Positions 17,015-24,922 of a stretch of DNA of 64,000 bases are shown in pieces. Both the position numbers and the translations under genes were made by a program. Position 1 is the first letter of the stretch; the number at the start of each line of letters is the position of its first letter. The notes under the pieces were generated by a model that ran no database searches, was not told the DNA's origin, and was given only the letters and a program-made list of their open reading frames with translations. This DNA comes from CAYFFV01 sp964342695 (GTDB lineage Bacteria; Acidobacteriota; Vicinamibacteria; Vicinamibacterales; UBA8438), in the NCBI GenBank assembly GCA_964342695.1, contig CAYFFV010000008.1, positions 31,477 to 95,476 on the forward strand. The letters run 5' to 3'.

Positions 17015-18061
17015 TTATTCCTCGCCAACAGTAAAATTTAGGTTTTGGGATACCTCAGAATCACCTTCATTATCCGTAATCGAGATCTCTAGTCGATAAT
17101 CTGCCGGAGGAAAAAGATTTAATGGCAAGGAATAACCTGCTACGACCTGGTGTCCAGCTTCCAGACTGAATCCAGGAGGAAGAGTATCCTTATTGAACTC
17201 TTGAGGATTCGTCTTGTTAAAGAACTCTTCGCCAGCATCTGTTATCTGATGAAAATTGTACTGAACCGTTACGTCGGGAACTCCTCCGTCAGAAGCCTCT
17301 GGGTTATATACCAACATCATGAAGGACAATTCTTCAGTCTTACCAAAATTAAGATCATGTTTTGGCTCAATACGAAGGTTTCCCTGAGAATACGGATACA
17401 GCAACTGCTCCTCACGACTTAGCATGCCGTTTTGGGGCTCAACCACAGCCGTCACAATCACAGAGCTAGTTTGCAGTTCATCATTCCACAAATTTGGCAC
17501 TGATACTTTTTCCCTAAACAACAATGGAACAACAGCCTCTAATTCCTCTTCCTCTGCATCAGGCCCCTTGCTGTCTCGAAGCCCAATCAACACCTCATAT
17601 TCTCCACCGGGAACATAGAACGCCCGACTGAGATACACGGAACCTCCATCCTTTGATACTTCAAGAAAAAATGCATCCTCAAAAGCAGGATCGCCTTCCC
17701 CATCATCATCATCCGATTCTTCAGTTGGAGAACTAAGATCTTGTACCTGCATATATACAGCCACAACGGATTCACCAATTTTTTCCGGATCAATGGTTAA
17801 GGTAAAAGGAATATGCGTATTGCCATCCGTGCCTTTTACAAATGTAGGAGTAAGCATAAAGGGATTGTCATGCGGAGCCTGTTCACCTTCCTGCGCCTCA
17901 TTAACTAGATTCAAAAGACTTAACAATTCTTCTCTTTCCCATTCTTCAAGAACTGCCGGAGCTGATTCCTCATCATCCTGGGCAAAAAGCGGTACTGAAA
18001 AGATCAAAGAATTAACTAGTACAGCTATTAAAAAACCAAAAAACATACTTTTATTACTCAT
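17015..18061 (-). CDS. Secreted protein of unknown function
   Basis: A 348-residue protein with a clear signal peptide: hydrophobic MFFGFLIAVLVNSLIFSVPLFAQ, probable cleavage after LFA near residue 27. The mature part is acidic, with runs such as EESDDDDGEGD, and looks like repeated beta-sandwich segments. The last segment, YRLEISITDNEGDSEVSQNLNFTV, resembles C-terminal modules of acidobacterial secreted proteins that describe ligand or surface domains. No enzyme motif is seen. It is divergent from gpmI across a 162-base gap. Confidence 0.7.
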   Translation of the reverse strand: MSNKSMFFGFLIAVLVNSLIFSVPLFAQDDEESAPAVLEEWEREELLSLLNLVNEAQEGEQAPHDNPFMLTPTFVKGTDGNTHIPFTLTIDPEKIGESVVAVYMQVQDLSSPTEESDDDDGEGDPAFEDAFFLEVSKDGGSVYLSRAFYVPGGEYEVLIGLRDSKGPDAEEEELEAVVPLLFREKVSVPNLWNDELQTSSVIVTAVVEPQNGMLSREEQLLYPYSQGNLRIEPKHDLNFGKTEELSFMMLVYNPEASDGGVPDVTVQYNFHQITDAGEEFFNKTNPQEFNKDTLPPGFSLEAGHQVVAGYSLPLNLFPPADYRLEISITDNEGDSEVSQNLNFTVGEE

Positions 18062-18223
18062 GGAAGGTAATCTCCTGTGCGGCCCTCATGAACTGGATTA
18101 AGCTTTTAAATAATAGGCGAGACATAATATCAAGTCAACACGTTCAAAGTTCGGCAAACTATTGGAAATACATAGCTTTTCTAGTAAAAACAATGCACGT
18201 GATATTATGGCACTTTTTAAGTC

Positions 18224-19780
18224 ATGCCCAAAAAGCATTCACCGCTCGTTTTGGCCGTTCTAGATGGGTGGGGTTTAAGTCTAAACGAACGAGCTAACGC
18301 CATCGCCTTAGCTCGAACCCCAACTTTTGAAGAACTTCTCAACCATTACCCCCATTCACAATTGATTACAAACGGTGAGGCCGTAGGTCTTCCTCCAGGT
18401 CAAATGGGAAACTCGGAAGTCGGTCACATGAATCTAGGGTCTGGCAGGATCGTCTATCAGTACCTTACCCGTATTGACAAAAGCATCCAAGATGCAACAT
18501 TTTTTAGTAATCCAGCCCTATCTTTATCTATGAATCGATGCAAAAACGATCTACATGCGCTTCATCTTATAGGTCTTGTTTCGGATGGAGGAGTACATAG
18601 CCACCAACGCCACCTCCATGCACTAATCGATATGGCTGCACAGCATAAAGTCTCAAGAGTTTTCGTGCACGTCATCACAGATGGACGCGACACCTCGCCT
18701 GTTGGTGGAATCGATTTTATTGCTGCACTCCAGCGAAAACTTGACACCCGTGGAGTCGGGAAAATAGCTAGCGTTAGTGGACGGTACTACGCTATGGACC
18801 GCGACAGTCGATGGGATCGCACAGAGCGCGCGTTCATCGCGATGACGAAAGGTGCGGGGGGTAAAACCTTCTCCGTTGATAATTACATCGAAGAATCATA
18901 TAGGCTCAATATTACTGATGAATTCGTTGAACCAGCAGTCATTGTCAATCAAAGCGATCATCCTGTCGGATGCATTGAAGATGGAGATTCAGTAATATTT
19001 TTTAACTTTCGTTCAGATAGAGCAAGACAGCTTACCCGTGCACTTACTTTTGAAAATTTCATCGATTTCAAAAGAACAACCCGATTAAATATTCACTGTA
19101 CAACCATGACAGAATACGATGCCACCTTTGATCAACCTGTGGCCTTCTCTCCAACGACCATGTCTGACAACTTAGCTGAGGTTTTGTCTCTTAATGGCCT
19201 TAGGAACCTTCGCCTCGCTGAGACTGAAAAATATGCGCACGTAACATATTTCTTTAATGGTGGAGAGGAACAACCTTATCCGGGAGAAGATCGGATCTTG
19301 GTACCCTCACAAAAGGTTCCCACTTACGATCTAAAACCTGGGATGAGTGCGAATAACATAACTACAGAGCTAATAAGAGATATTGAGTCCGGCCAACATG
19401 ATGTCATAGTTTGTAATTTTGCCAATGCAGATATGGTTGGGCATACTGGTAAGTTGGATGCCGCCGTGGAGGCTGTTGCAACCGTAGATCAATGCCTCGC
19501 GAAAATCGTTACAGCAGTTCAAAACCATAATGGAACCGTTATTGTGACAGCGGACCACGGCAATGCTGAACAAATGTGGGATGTCGAGCGACAAGGTCCT
19601 CACACAGCCCATACGACGAATCCCGTTCCCCTGCTGCTCATTAATTCTGATTTTAAGGATCGGGGATTAAAGTTGAAAAATGGATCGCTTCGTGACGTTG
19701 CCCCAACCATACTCGGTCTACTTAAAATTAAGTCACCAAATGCAATGACTGGAACGGATTTACGAGAGTGGGCCCGATAA
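18224..19780 (+). CDS. gpmI: 2,3-bisphosphoglycerate-independent phosphoglycerate mutase
   Basis: Interconverts 3- and 2-phosphoglycerate in glycolysis and gluconeogenesis. It has 518 residues, the normal length for the alkaline-phosphatase-superfamily type. LDGWGLS carries metal ligand D14, and MGNSEVGHMNLGSGR carries the phosphorylated S64. DGRDTSPVGG, NFRSDRARQLTRAL and the C-terminal VCNFANADMVGHTG and TADHGNAEQM supply substrate and Mn ligands. It ends 11 bases from the stop of the opposing small gene. Confidence 0.97.
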   Translation: MPKKHSPLVLAVLDGWGLSLNERANAIALARTPTFEELLNHYPHSQLITNGEAVGLPPGQMGNSEVGHMNLGSGRIVYQYLTRIDKSIQDATFFSNPALSLSMNRCKNDLHALHLIGLVSDGGVHSHQRHLHALIDMAAQHKVSRVFVHVITDGRDTSPVGGIDFIAALQRKLDTRGVGKIASVSGRYYAMDRDSRWDRTERAFIAMTKGAGGKTFSVDNYIEESYRLNITDEFVEPAVIVNQSDHPVGCIEDGDSVIFFNFRSDRARQLTRALTFENFIDFKRTTRLNIHCTTMTEYDATFDQPVAFSPTTMSDNLAEVLSLNGLRNLRLAETEKYAHVTYFFNGGEEQPYPGEDRILVPSQKVPTYDLKPGMSANNITTELIRDIESGQHDVIVCNFANADMVGHTGKLDAAVEAVATVDQCLAKIVTAVQNHNGTVIVTADHGNAEQMWDVERQGPHTAHTTNPVPLLLINSDFKDRGLKLKNGSLRDVAPTILGLLKIKSPNAMTGTDLREWAR

Positions 19781-19791
19781 TTAAGATTCCG

Positions 19792-20091
19792 TTATTCCAC
19801 CTGTTGGCTTTCCTCGGCTGAGATACGCAACGACCTAAGAAACCTTCTATCAGTATCGGTTATCTTGATTTCAGAATCTGGTTGATCGATAAAATCTTCT
19901 TCTATGGGATTTTCTTGGGGCTTAGAGTCATCCTTACTGCCAAATGCAACCACCGCCTCAAGAGAAACCCGCATTTCGTACCCTTCGGCACGAGCTCTTT
20001 CATGACAAGCCTCCACTTGAGGATCTTCGCTTACGGCATCACCAATGGCATCAGCTAACTCCCTCGCCAGTCGATTCACGACATCACTCAT
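19792..20091 (-). CDS. Small conserved-looking protein of unknown function
   Basis: A 99-residue acidic soluble protein. The helical N-terminus MSDVVNRLARELADAIGDAV is followed by CHERARAEGYEMRVSLEAVVAF, a proline/acid-rich linker and a C-terminal ITDTDRRFLRSLRIS. A purine-rich ribosome site (GGAGGAT) precedes the ATG. I do not recognise a family with certainty. The ordered segments and good ribosome site support it being a real gene. Confidence 0.6.
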   Translation of the reverse strand: MSDVVNRLARELADAIGDAVSEDPQVEACHERARAEGYEMRVSLEAVVAFGSKDDSKPQENPIEEDFIDQPDSEIKITDTDRRFLRSLRISAEESQQVE

Positions 20092-20395
20092 GAAATTATC
20101 CTCCTGAACAACGCCGGGCTGGGGGGACCGGAGAAAAATAAAACCTATCGTCTTCGCGCAATTTACTCGGTGAAAAAACCAAAAAATAATTACATCAAAA
20201 AAGAACTAAAATCGGGGCAGATTGTAAACGGGTAAGAAAATGCTGTCAAGAAATAACCACACCATGTCGTATGTTTTTTGTTAAAACCCTCAATATAATG
20301 TGTGTCATGCTCGCTCTGTACGAATCTTATCTCAATCAAGAATTAGTCTATTTCCAGTATTTTTAGCATTACCTTGTAAAATCGTTTGAATAATT
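20092..20395. other. Intergenic region, no gene seen
   Basis: This 304-base divergent gap lies before the small minus-strand gene and the methylmalonyl-CoA mutase gene. It is AT-rich except for a short G/C-rich patch near 20110-20130. A TATAAT sequence at about 20293-20298 could be a -10 element, but no good -35 sits 16-18 bases before it. I see no riboswitch, tRNA or terminator-like stem. Confidence 0.4.
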
Positions 20396-21943
20396 ATGGC
20401 TTCAAAAACTTATTCTTCGTCAGATTTAAACAAATTTAACGCCGACCTCGATCTTGGATTACCTGGACAATATCCATTCACCAGAGGGATTTATGAGTCA
20501 ATGTATCAAGGACGACTCTGGACAATGCGTCAATATGCAGGATTTGGAACGGCGAGTGAGTCTAATAAACGTTATCGCTATCTTCTTAACCAGGGCGTAA
20601 GCGGTTTAAGTGTAGCCTTCGATCTTCCAACACAAATTGGATATGACTCGAACCATTCTCTATCTTCTGGTGAAGTTGGACGAGTCGGAGTCGCAATTGA
20701 CTCCATCGAAGACATGGCCGATCTTTTTGATGAAATTCCTCTGGAGCGCGTTTCGACTTCGATGACGATTAACGCAACCGCAATCATTTTATTGGCACTA
20801 TATGTAGCTGTCGCGAAACGCCAAGGAAGTAATATTAGAAAGCTTGCGGGGACGGTGCAAAACGACATTCTTAAGGAGTACGATGCACGTGGAACTTATA
20901 TATATCCCCCACGAGCTTCTCTTCGCATCGTAACAGACATCTTCGCTTACTGTGACAGCGAACTACCCAGTTGGCATCCGATCTCTATAAGTGGTTATCA
21001 CATACGAGAAGCTGGTTCAACAGCGGCGCAGGAAGTTGCGTTTACATTTGCACATGCCGTTGCTTATGTAAAAGCAGCGATGGATAGAGGATTAGACGTT
21101 AATTCTTTCGGCCGCCGCCTGTCCTTCTTTTTTAATGCACATAATAATTTTCTTGAAGAAATTGCAAAATTTCGCGCAGCCCGTCGTCTGTGGGCACGGA
21201 TTATGCGTGACAAATTTGGCGCCACTGAACCAAAAGCCCAGCAACTACGATTCCATACACAAACTGCGGGAAGCACACTGACCGCACAACAACCAGACAA
21301 CAACGTCGTCAGGGTCGCTCTCCAAGCTTTAGGAGCAGTGCTTGGGGGTACACAGTCACTTCACTGTAACGGCCTTGACGAAGCGCTAGGCTTACCAACC
21401 GAGTCAGCCGCTCAAATTGCTCTCAGAACGCAGCAGATAATAGCGACAGAAACAGGGGTCGTAAAAACGGTTGACCCAGTCGGAGGCTCTTGGGCAATCG
21501 AAACGTTAACAACAAAAATTGAAAAAGAAGCCGAAAAATTAATTTCTGAAATTGATAATTTGGGTGGCGCCCTTCCAGCAATAGAAACGGGATTTATCCA
21601 ACGTGAGATTCAAGAATCAGCCTATCAATATCAGAAAGCAATAGATTCCGGACAATCTATTGTCGTCGGAGTAAACCAATATTCAACTCCTGATCCAACA
21701 CCTTTAGAAACATTAAAAATCGACCCAAATCTTGAAAGCGAACAAATAAATCGGCTCAATAAGATGAAAGCTTCACGAGATGAATTAGCCTGTGAAAATC
21801 AACTCAAAGCAGTTGAAGAGGCAGCGAAAAATGAAAGCAATCTTGTGCAACCGATTATTAGTGCTGTTGAAGCTCATGCAACTGTAGGTGAGGTGGCTGA
21901 TGTGTTGCGTAAAGTATTTGGGGAATATACCGAACAAAACTGA
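20396..21943 (+). CDS. Methylmalonyl-CoA mutase catalytic (large) domain protein
   Basis: A 515-residue adenosylcobalamin-dependent mutase core: PFTRGIYESMYQGRLWTMRQYAGFG, the TIM-barrel segments LAGTVQNDILKEY and ISISGYHIREAGSTAAQEVAF, and the radical/substrate region RFHTQTAGSTLTAQQPDNNVVR. It closes with LGGTQSLHCNGLDEALGLPTE. The usual C-terminal cobalamin-binding domain (DxHxxG) is absent, so a separate small subunit encoded elsewhere is expected. It could serve propionyl-CoA metabolism; isobutyryl- or ethylmalonyl-type substrates are not excluded. Confidence 0.9.
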   Translation: MASKTYSSSDLNKFNADLDLGLPGQYPFTRGIYESMYQGRLWTMRQYAGFGTASESNKRYRYLLNQGVSGLSVAFDLPTQIGYDSNHSLSSGEVGRVGVAIDSIEDMADLFDEIPLERVSTSMTINATAIILLALYVAVAKRQGSNIRKLAGTVQNDILKEYDARGTYIYPPRASLRIVTDIFAYCDSELPSWHPISISGYHIREAGSTAAQEVAFTFAHAVAYVKAAMDRGLDVNSFGRRLSFFFNAHNNFLEEIAKFRAARRLWARIMRDKFGATEPKAQQLRFHTQTAGSTLTAQQPDNNVVRVALQALGAVLGGTQSLHCNGLDEALGLPTESAAQIALRTQQIIATETGVVKTVDPVGGSWAIETLTTKIEKEAEKLISEIDNLGGALPAIETGFIQREIQESAYQYQKAIDSGQSIVVGVNQYSTPDPTPLETLKIDPNLESEQINRLNKMKASRDELACENQLKAVEEAAKNESNLVQPIISAVEAHATVGEVADVLRKVFGEYTEQN

Positions 21944-21946
21944 CAA

Positions 21947-22651
21947 TCAGCTATGAATACTCTCTTTTTCGTCCCCTCGTAAATCTTTCTCTACCTTGCC
22001 ATCTCGAACTTGAACAACCCGTTCCGCATGCATAGCGACATCGGCCTCGTGCGTAATGAGAACTATAGTATTCCCAGCACCATGAAGACGTTCAAATAAC
22101 TTTATGATTTCATCACCCGTCTTAGTATCAAGATTGCCAGTTGGCTCATCTGCTAATAAAAGTGAAGGAGAGTTTACAAGCGCTCTAGCGATAGCAACGC
22201 GCTGCCGTTGACCACCTGAGAGTTCATTTGGACGATGAGACATCCTATCCCCTAATTCGACCATCTCCAACACTTCCACCGCGCGACTTTGACGTTGACG
22301 TCCGGCCATTCCAGCATAAATTAAAGGAAGTTCAACATTTTGGAGAGCGGTCGCGCGAGGAAGCAAGTTAAAGGTCTGGAAAACGAACCCAATCTCTTCA
22401 TTCCGAATTCGAGCAAGCTCGTCATCATTCATCTCATTGACAGCCTTACCGTTAAGACAATAACTGCCACGTGTTGCCGTATCTAAACAACCTATCAGAT
22501 TCATTAATGTAGATTTCCCTGACCCAGAAGGACCCATAATCGCTACATATTCACCACGATCTATAGTAAGAGATACATCTTGCAAAGCATGTATCTTCTC
22601 CTCACCCATTAAATAGGTTTTCCACAGACCTATTGTCTCTATCAGAGCCAT
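21947..22651 (-). CDS. ABC transporter ATP-binding protein (MacB/LolD type)
   Basis: A 234-residue ATPase with Walker A GPSGSGKST, the Q-loop in EEIGFVFQTFNLLPRATAL, signature LSGGQRQRVAIARAL, Walker B LLLADEPTGNLD and H-loop LITHE. This sequence type pairs with MacB- or LolCE-like permeases for export or lipoprotein release. No permease gene adjoins it: the next minus-strand gene upstream is inositol phosphate synthase, 193 bases away. It lies three bases from the end of the mutase gene. Confidence 0.9.
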   Translation of the reverse strand: MALIETIGLWKTYLMGEEKIHALQDVSLTIDRGEYVAIMGPSGSGKSTLMNLIGCLDTATRGSYCLNGKAVNEMNDDELARIRNEEIGFVFQTFNLLPRATALQNVELPLIYAGMAGRQRQSRAVEVLEMVELGDRMSHRPNELSGGQRQRVAIARALVNSPSLLLADEPTGNLDTKTGDEIIKLFERLHGAGNTIVLITHEADVAMHAERVVQVRDGKVEKDLRGDEKESIHS

Positions 22652-22844
22652 TGTCTTAATTGTACAAATTGATTTAATGCTCCACCGAAAGCCACCACAC
22701 TACCGTAGAAATCTTGTTCAAGACTATCAAGCGAAAATTTGATTTCTCAAAATCACCACTGCGCCCCGATCGAGAAAACTATTTACGAACGAGAATGGCC
22801 GGGTAAAACAATACCAAAACACTTAACAAGCCTGAAGTCACTTA

Positions 22845-24176
22845 TTAGTCGTAGTACTCAAGGCCAAGATGAGTAATGAGATCTTCACCTCGCAGGTACC
22901 TCAAAGTGTTTTTCAGTTTCATGAGCTGAATAAACAGATCGTGTTCAGGGTAAACATCTGGAGAATGAATGGGACTTTTAAAGTAAAAAGAAAGCCATTC
23001 TTGGACGCCAGACATATCTGCTCGTTTTGCAAGATCGAGAAACAAAACAAGATCAAGAACAATTGGTGCCGCAAGTACACTGTCACGGCATAAAAAATTA
23101 ATCTTTAGCTGCATTGGATAGCCAAGCCAGCCGACCAAATCAATGTTATCCCAGCCTTCTTTGTTATCTCCGCGGGGAGGATAGTAGTTTATTCGCACTA
23201 CATGATGCAGATCGCTATAGAGAGAAGGGTACAAATCTGGCTGCAAAATATAATCTAAAACAGATTTTTTACTCTCTTCTTTAGTTTTAAAGGATTCTGG
23301 ATCATCTAAAACCTCACCGTCACGATTTCCAAGAATGTTTGTAGAATACCAACCAGAAACACCTAAGAGTCTCGCCTTAAGCCCTGGCGCCATAATAGTT
23401 TTGATTAGGGTCTGACCAGTCTTGAGATCCTTGCCTGCTAGAGGCGCGTTCGTCTTCGCTGCCAACTCCGTCAAAGCCGGTATGTCGGCACTTAGATTAG
23501 GAGCGGCGTTAGCGTAAGGAATTCCTTCCTTAATAGCTGCATACGCGTAAATCATACTTGACGCAATTACTGGATCAGATGCCTCCAACCCCTTTTCAAA
23601 AGCGTCAAGCGATTGATGGACAGGTTTGGGCTCCAAGAAAATCTCTGTACTTCCACACCACACCATTACAAGGCGATCCAGCTGGTGCTTTTCTTTGAAA
23701 GTACGAATGTCTTGTATGACTTGCTCAGCTAACGCCTTTTTATTTTTACCTTTTTTAATGTTTGGGCCATTCAACCGCTTAACATACTGTTGATCAAAAA
23801 CCGCTGGCCAAGGCTCAATGGCCTCTAATTCTGGACGTACCTTTTCAAGCATTTCAGCTTCTAGTACTCCAGCTGTCTTCGCAGCCGCATAACAATTTTC
23901 CTCAAAGATATCCCAACCACCAAAAACGAGATCATCTAATGAAGCCAGCGGGACAAAGTCACGAATCAGAGGAGAACGCCCCTCAGTTCTTTTTCCGAGT
24001 CGAATTGTTCCCATTTGAGTCAAAGAACCTGTTGGATCTGCCAAGTTCTTACGAAGTGCATAAACACCAGCAATAAAAGTAGTACTAACGGCGCCCAGTC
24101 CAACCAAGAGAACACCGAGGCGACCATTAGGATTGATAATTTCTTTAGGGCTTTTCACGGATGGAGAATATATCAT
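22845..24176 (-). CDS. Myo-inositol-1-phosphate synthase
   Basis: NAD-dependent conversion of glucose 6-phosphate to inositol 1-phosphate. It has 443 residues. VGLGAVSTTFIAGVYALRK is the Rossmann NAD site near residue 26. NAAPNLSADIPAL, AGKDLKTGQTLIKTIMAPGLKAR and GWYSTNILGNRDGEVL are the conserved catalytic-domain blocks, with K in AGKDLKTGQT and the NxLGNxDG motif. In bacteria the product feeds inositol lipids, inositol-based solutes or thiols. Which applies here is not shown by the neighbours. Confidence 0.92.
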   Translation of the reverse strand: MIYSPSVKSPKEIINPNGRLGVLLVGLGAVSTTFIAGVYALRKNLADPTGSLTQMGTIRLGKRTEGRSPLIRDFVPLASLDDLVFGGWDIFEENCYAAAKTAGVLEAEMLEKVRPELEAIEPWPAVFDQQYVKRLNGPNIKKGKNKKALAEQVIQDIRTFKEKHQLDRLVMVWCGSTEIFLEPKPVHQSLDAFEKGLEASDPVIASSMIYAYAAIKEGIPYANAAPNLSADIPALTELAAKTNAPLAGKDLKTGQTLIKTIMAPGLKARLLGVSGWYSTNILGNRDGEVLDDPESFKTKEESKKSVLDYILQPDLYPSLYSDLHHVVRINYYPPRGDNKEGWDNIDLVGWLGYPMQLKINFLCRDSVLAAPIVLDLVLFLDLAKRADMSGVQEWLSFYFKSPIHSPDVYPEHDLFIQLMKLKNTLRYLRGEDLITHLGLEYYD

Positions 24177-24226
24177 TTAGTTCCTTCGCAACACTTTTCT
24201 GTTGCGAATATGTAAATTATTTTTCT

Positions 24227-24790
24227 ATGAAACTACTAACTTTTCTTAAAAAGAGCCGCCCGAAAGAACTTGAGCGAACAATGGCTGGTATCAAGATCGG
24301 CGCAAGCGTGTTACAAATCGACGGAAAGGACAAAACTTTAGCAACGGCCCTAGCTTCATCTGTTGGGCTGAGTGGTGAATTCTTTGTTGTTGCTCAAGAT
24401 TCACAGCAATTGGAGTCAATCAACCGTGCTGCGGCAAGCGCAGGTGTCTTAGTGGAAACCAAGATCAGTCAATTCACCTCACTACCTTACGAAAATTTCT
24501 CCATGGATCTCGTCGTGATTAAAGACATTCTTGGACAACTGAAACAAAACGACCGGGTGCTACTTCTCCAAGAGGTGCACCGGATACTGAAAATAGGCGC
24601 TCGATGTCTTGTTATCGAACCATCATTACGTGGTGGTTTGGGCGCACTGTTCTCACAACAATCACTAGACAAACAATACTTTCGGAACGGAGCCAAATTC
24701 TTTCTCAGATCAGAAGGTTTTAGAGGAGTCCGCGTGCTTACAGAAAGAGATGGACAAATTTTTACCGAAGCAACAAGAACCGAAGAATAA
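24227..24790 (+). CDS. Degenerate class I methyltransferase-like protein
   Basis: A 187-residue protein from the ATG at 24227 (MKLLTFLKKSRPKELERTMA). The fold order of a small SAM methyltransferase is recognisable: VLQIDGKDKTLATALASSV, FFVVAQDSQQLESINRAAASAG, MDLVVIKDILGQL, LLQEVHRILKIGARCLVIEPS. The usual glycine-rich SAM loop (E/D-x-G-x-G-x-G) is replaced by QIDGKDK, so SAM binding is doubtful. It may be a pseudoenzyme. It is divergent from the inositol synthase gene across 50 bases. Confidence 0.7.
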   Translation: MKLLTFLKKSRPKELERTMAGIKIGASVLQIDGKDKTLATALASSVGLSGEFFVVAQDSQQLESINRAAASAGVLVETKISQFTSLPYENFSMDLVVIKDILGQLKQNDRVLLLQEVHRILKIGARCLVIEPSLRGGLGALFSQQSLDKQYFRNGAKFFLRSEGFRGVRVLTERDGQIFTEATRTEE

Positions 24791-24922
24791 TTTTACTTTC
24801 ATTTCATTACACAAAATCGACCGACTAAAATCAGTGCCTAGATTGAAGAAACAACGGTTCACTAACTTAAGTTTTAATTTCTTTATTTATTTTCTTCTCT
24901 CAGTGATACAATTTTCGATTCT

